Shown here in pieces: positions 7,601 through 15,860 of a DNA stretch of 54,923 nucleotides. Origin of the DNA: Candidatus Omnitrophota bacterium (GTDB taxonomy: Bacteria > Omnitrophota > Gorgyraeia > Zapsychrales > Zapsychraceae); the NCBI GenBank assembly GCA_018062515.1, contig JAGOSC010000009.1, positions 1-54,923 of the forward strand. Direction: 5' to 3'. How positions within the stretch are numbered: the stretch's first letter is position 1; the number at the start of each line of letters is the position of its first letter. Made by a program: the position numbers and the translations under genes. The notes beneath the pieces were generated by a model. The model had not been told where the DNA came from and did not search any database. It worked only from the letters and a program-made list of their open reading frames with translations.

Positions 7601-8650
7601 ATGCCCATCTCAACCATTAAATGGATTAATAATGAAGTCAGGATGATTGATCAAACCAAACTTCCGACGGAGTTTGTCTATATTCATTGCCGTACCGTTG
7701 AAAGTGTTTGGCAAGCGATTAAGGAATTGAAAGTCCGTGGTGCACCGGCGATTGGAGTGGCCGGAGCCTTCGGAGTGCTCGTCGCTGTTAATCAATTTAA
7801 AGGAACATCCGCAGAAAAATTTATTTCTCATGTTACAAAAGCCTGCGATTATTTAGCCACATCACGCCCGACGGCAGTGAATCTATTTTACGCGATTGAT
7901 CGTATGCGCGTAGTTATGAAAAATAATTCCACTCTCAGCGTTGATCGTCTTAAAAAATTATTAAAACAAGAAGCCGTGGCCATGTACGAAGAAGATAGAC
8001 GGGTTTGCCGAAGCATGGGAGACAATGGAGCGAAATTAATCAAAAATAATAATACGGTCATGACGGTCTGTAACGCGGGAGCTTTAGCGACGGTTGATTA
8101 CGGAACGGCGCTTGGTGTCATGTATTCAGCGCAAAAAAAGGGAACGAAATTCAAAGTATTTGCCTGTGAGACACGTCCTCTTCTACAAGGCGCGCGGTTG
8201 ACGGCGTGGGAATTGGCGAAAGCCAAGATTGATACGACTGTGATTTGTGATAATATGGCCGCGACTTTAATGCAAAAAGGAAAAATTGATTTGATCATCG
8301 CCGGGGCTGACCGTATCGCGGCGAATGGTGATACCGCTAATAAAATAGGAACATATAATTTAGCGGTTTTGGCAAACTATCATCACGTACCATTTTATAT
8401 AGCAGCACCTGCGTCGACCTTCGATTTAACCATCAAAGATGGGACCATGATTCCGATCGAAGAAAGAAAGGCCGAGGAAGTAGCCGGTTTCAGAGATGTA
8501 CGGACAACCCCCGTCGGTATTAAAATTTTTAATCCCGCTTTTGATGTTACCCCGGCGAAATTAATCACCGCCATTATTACCGAAAAAGGTGTAATCAGTC
8601 AGCCAAATAAAGAGAAAATCAAAAAAGTGTTAAACCATGGCCGCAAATAA
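7601..8650 (+). CDS. mtnA: S-methyl-5-thioribose-1-phosphate isomerase
   Basis: 349 residues, full length for the family. It converts 5-methylthioribose-1-phosphate to the ribulose form in methionine salvage. Diagnostic motifs are VRGAPAIGVAGAFG near residue 46, TVCNAGALATVDYGTALGV with the catalytic Cys near residue 150, ETRPLLQGARLTAWEL, and GADRIAANGDTANKIGTYNL with the catalytic Asp. The related eIF2B-like ribose-bisphosphate isomerases share the fold, but these motifs are those of MtnA. It heads an operon and overlaps thiL by 14 nt. No other methionine-salvage gene is in the window. Confidence 0.95.
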   Translation: MPISTIKWINNEVRMIDQTKLPTEFVYIHCRTVESVWQAIKELKVRGAPAIGVAGAFGVLVAVNQFKGTSAEKFISHVTKACDYLATSRPTAVNLFYAIDRMRVVMKNNSTLSVDRLKKLLKQEAVAMYEEDRRVCRSMGDNGAKLIKNNNTVMTVCNAGALATVDYGTALGVMYSAQKKGTKFKVFACETRPLLQGARLTAWELAKAKIDTTVICDNMAATLMQKGKIDLIIAGADRIAANGDTANKIGTYNLAVLANYHHVPFYIAAPASTFDLTIKDGTMIPIEERKAEEVAGFRDVRTTPVGIKIFNPAFDVTPAKLITAIITEKGVISQPNKEKIKKVLNHGRK

Positions 8651-9542
8651 AACATTATCGTCCGTCGGAGAATTCGGTTTAATTGACCAATTTAAAAAGA
8701 TTTTATACGCCGGAAAGGCGGTTGTTTCTATCGGTGATGATACGGCGGTTTTACCTTTTACAAAGACAAAGTATCAATTATTGACAACCGACATGATTGT
8801 TGAAGGCGTACATTTTACGTCGAGCACTTTACCTCGGCTAATCGGTCAAAAAGTGATGAATTGTAATATCAGTGATATCGCGGCTATGGGCGGAGTTCCG
8901 AAATTTGCCGTCATATCTTTAGGAACTCCTTCGAACAAATCGTTAAAATATATTCAAGACATTTATCAAGGAATAAACGCGGCGGCCAAAAAATTTGATG
9001 TTGGTGTCGTCGGCGGAGACACCGTTAAGAATTCTAAATTGGTCATCAATATTGCATTGCTCGGCGAAGTATTAAAAAAGAATTTGGTTCTAAGGAGCAC
9101 TGCTAAACCGGGAGATCAAATATTTGTAACCGGTCCTCTGGGAGGATCATTAAAAAGCGGACGGCATTTAACGTTTACGCCCCGCGTGAAAGAATCGCAG
9201 TACTTAGTTAAAAATTATACACCAACGGCGATGATGGATATTTCCGATGGTTTAATCGCTGATTTGGGACACATCATCAATTCCAGTCAAGTCGGTGCTC
9301 TGATTGAAGAAAATAAAATCCCACGTCATAAAAATGTGACGATCAAACAAGCTTTGTCTGACGGAGAAGATTTTGAATTACTTTTTACTTTGCCAGAAAA
9401 ACAGGCTGAACAATTGGTGCGAACTAAACATCCTGGTATGAAATTTTATTTGATTGGCGAAGTTACATCGGGGGGATTTAAGCTGTTAACCAAAGATTTA
9501 TCACTAGTCAACATTATCTCAAAAGGCTATCAGCATTTTTAA
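8637..9542 (+). CDS. thiL: Thiamine-monophosphate kinase
   Basis: 301 residues, AIR-synthase/PurM-like fold. It phosphorylates thiamine monophosphate to the diphosphate cofactor. Visible motifs are the N-terminal GEFGLI, SIGDDTAVL for ATP/Mg binding, TTDMIVEGVHF, the GGDTVKNSKLVINIALLGEV strand, and MMDISDGLIADLGHI. The C-terminal SDGEDFELLFT motif is typical of ThiL. It overlaps mtnA by 14 nt and precedes tsaE by one base, so it is part of a compact operon. Confidence 0.95.
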   Translation: MAANKTLSSVGEFGLIDQFKKILYAGKAVVSIGDDTAVLPFTKTKYQLLTTDMIVEGVHFTSSTLPRLIGQKVMNCNISDIAAMGGVPKFAVISLGTPSNKSLKYIQDIYQGINAAAKKFDVGVVGGDTVKNSKLVINIALLGEVLKKNLVLRSTAKPGDQIFVTGPLGGSLKSGRHLTFTPRVKESQYLVKNYTPTAMMDISDGLIADLGHIINSSQVGALIEENKIPRHKNVTIKQALSDGEDFELLFTLPEKQAEQLVRTKHPGMKFYLIGEVTSGGFKLLTKDLSLVNIISKGYQHF

Positions 9543-9543
9543 A

Positions 9544-10014
9544 ATGATGCAATTCACGACGGAAAATGAAGAACAAACGGCAGCCATCGGCAAGAAATTA
9601 GCCAAATATCTTAACCCGGGCGATATTTTATGTTTGATCGGTGATCTTGGCGCCGGGAAAACGACACTGGTTAAGGGTGTCGCGCACGGTTTGCGTTATA
9701 ATCCAAACAAGGTCAATAGTCCAACCTTTGTTCTCATGAATATTTATGAAGGCCGATTACCCCTTTACCATTTTGACTTGTACCGTCTGGAGACGAATGT
9801 TGAAATGAGTTTAATCGGTTTAGAAGAATTTTTATATGGCCAAGGTGTGGCTATGATTGAATGGGCCGATCGATTGGGTTCTCTTATGCCAAAGGAATAT
9901 TTGGAAATCAGAATGGGTCATATGAAAGACTCTCGACGTGAAATTCAATTAAACGCCGTCGGTACGCGTTATCAGGAAGTTTTAAGGAAGTTAGATAAAG
10001 AGAAATCAGCATGA
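9544..10014 (+). CDS. tsaE: tRNA threonylcarbamoyladenosine biosynthesis ATPase
   Basis: 156 residues. TsaE is the ATPase that works with TsaB and TsaD to add threonylcarbamoyl to A37 of ANN-decoding tRNAs. The Walker A loop is GDLGAGKTTLVKG; other family motifs are VNSPTFVLMNIYEG, LYHFDLYRLE and MIEWADRLG. ATG 9544 and ATG 9547 are both possible starts. Its stop overlaps the tsaB start (ATGA), so the two partners are translationally coupled. tsaD and tsaC are not in the window. Confidence 0.95.
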   Translation: MMQFTTENEEQTAAIGKKLAKYLNPGDILCLIGDLGAGKTTLVKGVAHGLRYNPNKVNSPTFVLMNIYEGRLPLYHFDLYRLETNVEMSLIGLEEFLYGQGVAMIEWADRLGSLMPKEYLEIRMGHMKDSRREIQLNAVGTRYQEVLRKLDKEKSA

Positions 10015-10694
10015 ATATTTTAGCCATTGATACATCTACACAAAATCTAAGTTTGGCGATTGCGAAAGATGAGCAAATTCTAGCTTACCGTAATGAGGAT
10101 TTAGGCCGTAAAATGTCGAACGCGATTGTGCCGCGCATTGAACGTTTATTAACACAGGTGAAGATAAAACCAGCCGAGATTGACGGATTTGTCGTCGGAC
10201 TTGGTCCTGGATCGTTTACCAGTTTACGCGTTGGCTTATCAACGATTAAGGGTTTAGCTTTTGTCGGCAACAAACCGATTGTTGGAATACCAAGTTTAGA
10301 CGCGGTGGCACGATCGATTAAAAAGTCGGAACATCCCGTATGTGTGGTCGCTGATGCGAAAAGATCATTGGTTTATACAAGCTGTTACACAGTTTCCGAC
10401 GATAAAATAACGAGAACATCAGAATATGTATTGACGGATATTGTTTCTTTTTTGGATCAATTATCAACTCCGGTTATTTTTATTGGTGACGCTGTTGCTT
10501 TATACGAAAAAGAAATCAAAAAGTCCAAAAAAGCTATTCAAATGATCACAGACTCAAAGCAGGTTTTGCCGCAAGCGAAATATTTTATTCATGAAGGTTT
10601 TCGACGATTAAAGGCAGGAAAAATAGATTCGATGGCAAAAATAGTTCCGCTGTATTTATATAAAGAAGATTGTCAAGTTCAGGCCAAATCATGA
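10011..10694 (+). CDS. tsaB: tRNA threonylcarbamoyladenosine biosynthesis protein TsaB
   Basis: 227 residues, ASKHA-fold paralogue of TsaD that acts as its dimer partner in t6A synthesis. The N-terminal NILAIDTSTQNLSLAI and the central GLGPGSFTSLRVGLSTIKGL motif, followed by VGIPSLDAVA, are characteristic. The C-terminal VPLYLYKEDC corresponds to the usual PLYLR motif. The metal-ligand histidines of TsaD are absent, as expected for TsaB. It lies between tsaE and alr with 4-nt overlaps at both ends. Confidence 0.94.
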   Translation: MNILAIDTSTQNLSLAIAKDEQILAYRNEDLGRKMSNAIVPRIERLLTQVKIKPAEIDGFVVGLGPGSFTSLRVGLSTIKGLAFVGNKPIVGIPSLDAVARSIKKSEHPVCVVADAKRSLVYTSCYTVSDDKITRTSEYVLTDIVSFLDQLSTPVIFIGDAVALYEKEIKKSKKAIQMITDSKQVLPQAKYFIHEGFRRLKAGKIDSMAKIVPLYLYKEDCQVQAKS

Positions 10695-11887
10695 ATCAAA
10701 GAAACTTTAAAAATCCCATGCCGCAGTATGCCACCTGGTGTGAAATTGACCTTGCGGCGGTGCGCTTTAATCTTAAACAGATTAGAAAATTAACTGAACG
10801 TAATCAATTTAATCTTCGTTCTTCCGACGGTAAAAAAGCCGTTGGAACAAATGGAATTGGAATTATGCCGGTGATCAAGGCCGATGCTTACGGCCATGGA
10901 ATTATGGAAATCGGACGGGTTTTAAGTGAGGAGAATGTCGATATTTTGGCTGTGTCGGATATTAATGAAGGAATTTCATTGCGCGATCAGGGGATTAAAC
11001 AGCCGATTATGCTTTTTGAAAGTACATTGCCGGAACATATTCCGTTTATTTGTGAATACGGGCTGACTCCGTCGATATGTACTCTTGATTTTGCTAAACG
11101 CCTGAATGCGTATGCTGAAAAATTAAATAAAACCGTGCGCGTGCATATAGAACTCGATACGGGGATGGGACGTTTGGGGATTTGGCATGAGGAAGCATTT
11201 GAATTTATTCAGGAAATTAGAAAATGTTCACAACTCATCATTGAAGGAATTTTCACGCATTTCCCGTCGGCAGACTCCGACAAGAAATTCACTCGTGACC
11301 AAATCAAAAATATTCATGACCTTGTTTTACGTTTGGATAAAACCGGATTGATCATCCGTTATGTGTATGCGTCTAATAGCATGGGATTGTTGGGATATAA
11401 AACAGACATTTTTAATTTATTCCGTCCGGGGCTCATGATATACGGTTTATATCCGGATAAAAAAGTCAAAGATGTGATTCAGCTTAAGCCGGTTTTAAGT
11501 GTCAAAGCCAAGGTGATTTTTGTTAAAGATATCGAAAAAGGCCGCAGCATCAGTTATGGACGCACGTTTGTTGCCAAAAAGAAAATGAAAGTCGCGACTA
11601 TTCCCATTGGTTACAATGATGGATATTTACGCGATTTCTCTAATAAATCGCACGTATTGATCGACGGTGTCCGTTGTCCAGTTCTGGGCAATGTAACCAT
11701 GGATCAAATCATGGTGGATGTTTCGCGTGTTAAACAAGTGAAGATTGGAGACGTGGCGACGATTATGGGAGCAGAAAAAGATGAGATGATCAGCGCCGAT
11801 GAATTAGCGCGATATGCGAACACGATCAATTATGAAATTATTTGTCATTTAGGAAACCGGCTTCCGCGTGTTTATTCCAACGAATAA
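10691..11887 (+). CDS. alr: Alanine racemase
   Basis: 398 residues. A PLP enzyme that makes D-alanine for peptidoglycan. The PLP lysine is in PVIKADAYGHG, with the catalytic tyrosine in SYGRTFVAKK near residue 280. The barrel motif ELDTGMGRLG and the C-terminal GNVTMDQIMVDV are also present. An extra loop of about 20 residues sits just before the PLP lysine (residues 28–55). Start ATG 10691 overlaps the tsaB stop as ATGA. It ends back to back with the convergent lptG-like gene with no spacer, so no intrinsic terminator separates them. Confidence 0.94.
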   Translation: MNQRNFKNPMPQYATWCEIDLAAVRFNLKQIRKLTERNQFNLRSSDGKKAVGTNGIGIMPVIKADAYGHGIMEIGRVLSEENVDILAVSDINEGISLRDQGIKQPIMLFESTLPEHIPFICEYGLTPSICTLDFAKRLNAYAEKLNKTVRVHIELDTGMGRLGIWHEEAFEFIQEIRKCSQLIIEGIFTHFPSADSDKKFTRDQIKNIHDLVLRLDKTGLIIRYVYASNSMGLLGYKTDIFNLFRPGLMIYGLYPDKKVKDVIQLKPVLSVKAKVIFVKDIEKGRSISYGRTFVAKKKMKVATIPIGYNDGYLRDFSNKSHVLIDGVRCPVLGNVTMDQIMVDVSRVKQVKIGDVATIMGAEKDEMISADELARYANTINYEIICHLGNRLPRVYSNE

Positions 11888-13000
11888 CTACTTTCCAAAA
11901 TTATAGTCAATCACAATCAATCCGATTCCGATAAATGTAACAGGAACAATCCACGCGGACATAATGGGGGGAAGAAGGCCGCCTTTTCCGAAGGCGAGGG
12001 CTAAAGCGCTGATCACAAAGAAACTAAAACTGATCGCCATGGCGATATACACCGACGTGAAAGTCATACCCTTACGGTTCTTAGACTTAATGGCGAAAGG
12101 CAAGCCCAGAAACACAACCACAAAATTTCCGAGCGGAAAAGCAATCTTATGATGCAAATCGACGCGCAGGTTGGTGATCGCCTTGGTGGCGCCGCTCGAC
12201 GAGAAACGATCAATATAATCCTTAAGTTCCCGGATATTCATCGACGAGACTTTTACGCGTTGGCGCATAAAATCTTCGGGCCCTTCCTGAATGTCCATCA
12301 ATTTTTCATTATAAACTTTTACCTTGATCGGTTCATTGATCCCGCCGGGGCCGTACGTCGTAATTTGGCATTTGTAGAATTTCCACGCGATTCCCGTCCA
12401 CTTACCTTCTAAGGCGACAATCTTTTGCTGAATGTTCACATTATCGTCGTATTCAATAATCGTGATCCCATACAATTCATTCGTGTTAGGGTCGAGTGTA
12501 CTGACATAATATAAACGGTTTCTTAAACCGTAAAACGTAACATTACTTACTTTTTCTTTTTTCTTTCGGATTTTGTCCGACTCAAGAATCATGTTGTCGT
12601 TTTTAATTTGTTTGGTCGTTTGATAAGACTTAGGAACAAAACGTTCATTTAAGTAAAAAACCACCGCCGAGATAATAAGCCCGAAACACAAGGCTGATTT
12701 TGTGATTTGCCAATAACTCAGGCCGCTGGTACGCATCACAATAATTTCATTGCTATTGCACATGCCGCCGAACGTCACTAAAACGGAAATCAAACAGGCA
12801 ATGGTTGAGGTTTGAACCAAAATCATCGGAATGTAGGCCAGATAATATTGGACGATGATTTTTACTGGAACCTTTTGAGTGAGAAAGTCATCGAGGTTGC
12901 TGGTTACGTCAATGAGGACATAAAGCAAAGTAAATATAATGACCGTCAATAAGAAAACGACGATGATGTTTCGAGTGATGTATTTGTCTAGGATACGCAT
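11888..13000 (-). CDS. lptG: LptG-like permease of the LPS export ABC transporter (YjgP/YjgQ family)
   Basis: 370 residues. It has YjgP/YjgQ topology: an N-terminal membrane segment after MRILDKYITRNI, a hydrophobic hairpin at about 55–115 containing the VMRTSGLS coupling-helix motif, a periplasmic jellyroll, then three C-terminal membrane segments. LptF and LptG form the membrane core of LptB2FG, which extracts lipopolysaccharide for transport to the outer membrane. It overlaps the upstream lptF-like gene by 13 nt. Which paralogue is F and which G is a judgement from sequence style and gene order; the ATPase gene lptB is not in the window. Confidence 0.82.
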   Translation of the reverse strand: MRILDKYITRNIIVVFLLTVIIFTLLYVLIDVTSNLDDFLTQKVPVKIIVQYYLAYIPMILVQTSTIACLISVLVTFGGMCNSNEIIVMRTSGLSYWQITKSALCFGLIISAVVFYLNERFVPKSYQTTKQIKNDNMILESDKIRKKKEKVSNVTFYGLRNRLYYVSTLDPNTNELYGITIIEYDDNVNIQQKIVALEGKWTGIAWKFYKCQITTYGPGGINEPIKVKVYNEKLMDIQEGPEDFMRQRVKVSSMNIRELKDYIDRFSSSGATKAITNLRVDLHHKIAFPLGNFVVVFLGLPFAIKSKNRKGMTFTSVYIAMAISFSFFVISALALAFGKGGLLPPIMSAWIVPVTFIGIGLIVIDYNFGK

Positions 13001-14073
13001 TTGTAGTTTAATACGCCAGCCACGCTGGCCACAATGAAATTAGGCACCCACATAATGAGGCCCGGATGGACAAAACTTTTTACCGATAACGCTTCACATC
13101 CTAAAGAGGCTAAATAGTAAAATGCCGCGCAGAACACCGCCAGGATAATGTTTGCTGATTTTTCTCGACGGTGCGTGATGACCGCGATAGGAAATCCTAA
13201 ACAAATAAAAAATAAAGGCGCGAAAGACCAGGCGATTTTGCTGTGAAATTCTGTCCGGACACGAGGGTCTTCTATGGAAAGTCCTTTGAGTCGTTTCATT
13301 TCTTCACGGAGTTCATCTAAAGACATGCTTTTTGGTTTTTTGCCTATATCAGTTTTTTTATTCGAGAAATCAAGGGTCATAAAATACGTGTCAAAATTCA
13401 ATTTATAAAATGACGTCGAGTCGCTCATACTCGGTTCATCACTTGTTCCTTCGATCAATTTAATTTTAATCTTATCAGTCCCGGGAATAGGGGTGAATTC
13501 TCCCTGCCGGGCGATAATGGTTCGGGTCGGACCATCTTTTTGAGGCTGATAAATGGTGATATTATAAAATTTATTATCATTAATCCGGTGAATAAATAAA
13601 ATTTGGCCTTCAAAGGCATCGATGAATATGCCCGCTTCCAATAACGCCGTCGGATTACTGACACCTAATTGTTTAAGCAGCACTCGTTGACGGTGATGCG
13701 CGTAGGGAATGACGCGGTCATTGAGAATTAACGCCACCAAACTCATTAAAATTCCGATGATACATAACGAAAAAAGAATGCGGCCAAGGTGTATTCCGCT
13801 GGCACGTATAGCGATCACTTCATTATCGACGGACAGACGGCTAAAAGCGATGATTGTACTCACCAGACATGCCACCGGCAGTGTATACCCGATTAAAACC
13901 GGGAAATAAAGAAAGAAGATTTCGCCCATGGTTGAGAGGGCGACACCTTTATTAATTACTAAATTGGTGAGCCGAACCAAATTTCCTAGAAGAAAAACAC
14001 TGGTCAGTACGATTAATGAAAGGACAAAGGGGAAAAAACATTCTTTGAGGATGTAAGAGCGTAATATTTTCAT
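12988..14073 (-). CDS. lptF: LptF-like permease of the LPS export ABC transporter (YjgP/YjgQ family)
   Basis: 361 residues, the partner of the next gene. The layout is the same: N-terminal MKILRSYILKECFFPFVLSL, membrane hairpin with AIRASGIHLGRIL (the coupling motif), a periplasmic domain of about 150 residues, and a hydrophobic C-terminus. The annotated start is the ATG at 14073; a TTG at 14079 lies six bases further upstream. It is preceded within 10 nt by comFC on the same strand. The presence of this pair argues for a diderm cell envelope. Confidence 0.82.
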   Translation of the reverse strand: MKILRSYILKECFFPFVLSLIVLTSVFLLGNLVRLTNLVINKGVALSTMGEIFFLYFPVLIGYTLPVACLVSTIIAFSRLSVDNEVIAIRASGIHLGRILFSLCIIGILMSLVALILNDRVIPYAHHRQRVLLKQLGVSNPTALLEAGIFIDAFEGQILFIHRINDNKFYNITIYQPQKDGPTRTIIARQGEFTPIPGTDKIKIKLIEGTSDEPSMSDSTSFYKLNFDTYFMTLDFSNKKTDIGKKPKSMSLDELREEMKRLKGLSIEDPRVRTEFHSKIAWSFAPLFFICLGFPIAVITHRREKSANIILAVFCAAFYYLASLGCEALSVKSFVHPGLIMWVPNFIVASVAGVLNYKCVS

Positions 14074-14079
14074 AATCAA

Positions 14080-14820
14080 TCAGTTAATGGCGAGGGTTAA
14101 AATGGCAACTGTTTTGGCTTTAGCTGCTTTTAAGACTAAAGCCGCTTCTGAGGCGGTAGCTCCGGTTGTCATGAGATCGTCAATTATTAAAATATTTGTA
14201 TTAATAATCTTTACAGAAGAATTTATTTTAAAAGCCCCTTGTACATTTGTAAAGCGTTCTTTTTTGCTCAAAGAAGATTGACTGGCCGTGTGACGAGCTT
14301 TGATCAATACATTTTTTGAACAAGGTTTATTAAAATGCTGAGCCAATATTTCAGCAATGAGTTGAGACTGATTATATCCGCGTTCCCGCAAACGAACATT
14401 CGACAATGGCATAGGAACAAAGAGGTCAAACTGGTCAATATCTAAGTTGTATTCTTGAATAAATCGAAGTATATGTTCCGTAAAGATATGGCGCAGATAC
14501 GTTTTTTGATGAAATTTAAAAAGGTGAAGAAGTTGGCGAAGAAAAGGCGAGAAGGGACAGGCGCAATAGGCAAAGTCAAAATGCATAGCATGTTCAATGC
14601 AATTTTTGCAGGTAGGACCGGAGTTTGCGGCGTTTAAAGGCCGGAAACATTTAACACAAAAAGGCGGAACAATTAATTCAATGCGTTGACTACAGGATAG
14701 ACAGAGTCCCTTGTAGGGATGAGTGGTTGGTATACGTTCACGGCAAATGATACAAATCGGGGGATAAACCAAGTCTTTGAGTCCGATGACTAATGACTTG
14801 ATCATGCGGTATGGTAACAT
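14080..14820 (-). CDS. comFC: ComF/GntX-family phosphoribosyltransferase-like protein
   Basis: 246 residues. The N-terminus holds paired Cys motifs of a zinc finger (CIICRERI, then CLSCS, CVKC and CKNC). The C-terminal half is a type I phosphoribosyltransferase fold with the PRPP-loop sequence NILIIDDLMTTGATASEAA. Between them are RERGYNQSQLIAE and KARHTASQSSLSKKERFTNV, both typical of ComFC/GntX. Homologues take part in DNA uptake in naturally competent bacteria and in use of extracellular DNA, but many carriers are not known to be competent. It is the first gene of the leftward comFC–lptF–lptG transcription unit. Confidence 0.88.
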   Translation of the reverse strand: MLPYRMIKSLVIGLKDLVYPPICIICRERIPTTHPYKGLCLSCSQRIELIVPPFCVKCFRPLNAANSGPTCKNCIEHAMHFDFAYCACPFSPFLRQLLHLFKFHQKTYLRHIFTEHILRFIQEYNLDIDQFDLFVPMPLSNVRLRERGYNQSQLIAEILAQHFNKPCSKNVLIKARHTASQSSLSKKERFTNVQGAFKINSSVKIINTNILIIDDLMTTGATASEAALVLKAAKAKTVAILTLAIN

Positions 14821-14862
14821 TCATCATTTTTTTTGTCAAACCCGCATCAAGGCAATGATTTC

Positions 14863-14891
14863 TTGAATTGCTGTGACGATAACGGTATAAT
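14863..14891 (+). promoter_or_regulatory. Promoter of small secreted-protein gene
   Basis: TTGAAT (14863–14868), a 17-nt spacer and a perfect TATAAT (14886–14891) lie 26 nt before the ATG of the 102-residue ORF, with AAAAGGAAAA as ribosome site. It is the clearest housekeeping promoter in this part of the window and lies between divergent genes. Confidence 0.7.
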
Positions 14892-14917
14892 ACCAAAAAA
14901 TTATAAAAGGAAAATCT

Positions 14918-15226
14918 ATGAAAAAAATACTAAGCCTTTTCTTCGTATTCCTGCTGTTAACATCCACCGCACAAGCTTTTCTCTACGACCTTAAAATACT
15001 CACCAAACAAGAAATTCAGCAATTAGATGACGAAGCATTAATCTCAACTTATACTGAAGCAAAAATAGAGGAGAAAACGAGCGCGGAATTTCACCAGGCC
15101 GCCGGGTTTTCTAATTCTAAGGAATATAATAAACGTAAAGATTTATTGCGGTTTATCATTTATCTCAATCATGAAATGACCACGCGCGGTATCACGCCGG
15201 ATCCTATCGACGTATGGCTTAAATAA
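14918..15226 (+). CDS. Small secreted protein of unknown function
   Basis: 102 residues. A clean signal peptide is visible (MKKILSLFFVFLLLTSTAQA, cleavage expected after AQA), giving a mature protein of about 82 residues. The mature part is charged and probably helical (LTKQEIQQLDDEALISTYTE), with no Cys and no domain I recognise. A strong promoter and ribosome site directly precede it. Nothing in the neighbourhood indicates a role beyond an envelope or periplasmic location. Confidence 0.75.
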   Translation: MKKILSLFFVFLLLTSTAQAFLYDLKILTKQEIQQLDDEALISTYTEAKIEEKTSAEFHQAAGFSNSKEYNKRKDLLRFIIYLNHEMTTRGITPDPIDVWLK

Positions 15227-15265
15227 TACTTACCCATTTTACTCCATAAAATTAAACTGATCTTT

Positions 15266-15853
15266 GTGGAAGAAAGGATTTTGAATTTGAAAACTCAAGA
15301 AATATCACTCAAAGAAGAAAGAAAACAACTTCTGGATTTAATCACCAAAGAAGCTTATTTCCGTGAAAAGATTATTCTCTCGTCGGGAAAAGAAAGCGAT
15401 TATTACATTGACGCGCGATTGATCACATTAAAACCGCTCGGCGCTTATCTTTGCGCCCGTCAAATTCTCGGATTGGTTAGCGACGATAAAGTTGACGCAA
15501 TCGGCGGACCGACCATGGGTGCTGATCCGATTGTCGGCGCCGTGGGTGTTGTCAGCCTTCAGCAAAACTATCCCATCACTACATTTATCATCCGAAAAGA
15601 AGCCAAAGCGCATGGTAAAGGTAAACAAATCGAAGGGCCGGCGCTTAAAAAAGGTTCGCGTGTCATCATCATCGACGATGTCGCCACGACAGGAAAAGCC
15701 TTTGTTCATTCATTGGATGTTCTTCAATCAATGGGTATCGAGGTGATTAAATGCATTTGTATTGTTGATCGCGAAGAAGGCGCTAGAGAAGCCGTCGAGG
15801 AAAAAGGTTCAAAGCTGGTTTCTGTCTTCAAAGCCAAAGAAATCCATAAATAA
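15266..15853 (+). CDS. pyrE: Orotate phosphoribosyltransferase
   Basis: 195 residues. It transfers phosphoribose from PRPP to orotate in UMP synthesis. The family pattern is clear: IILSSGKESDYYIDARLITL near the N-terminus, AIGGPTMGADPIVGA, TFIIRKEAKAHGKGKQIEG for the flexible loop, and RVIIIDDVATTGKA for the PRPP-binding loop. The start is uncertain: GTG 15266 gives the longest form, but TTG 15287 lies 8 nt after AAAGGA and is equally plausible. It begins a run of closely spaced genes (Maf–M48, DUF192, histidine kinase). Confidence 0.93.
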   Translation: MEERILNLKTQEISLKEERKQLLDLITKEAYFREKIILSSGKESDYYIDARLITLKPLGAYLCARQILGLVSDDKVDAIGGPTMGADPIVGAVGVVSLQQNYPITTFIIRKEAKAHGKGKQIEGPALKKGSRVIIIDDVATTGKAFVHSLDVLQSMGIEVIKCICIVDREEGAREAVEEKGSKLVSVFKAKEIHK

Positions 15854-15860
15854 TCCAATC

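Noticed and set aside
11964..12412. Plus-strand ORFs opposite the lptG-like gene
   Set aside because: They are antisense shadows with no recognisable domain or ribosome site.
15492..15746. Second-frame ORF inside pyrE
   Set aside because: Overlaps a well-supported gene entirely and encodes no recognisable domain.
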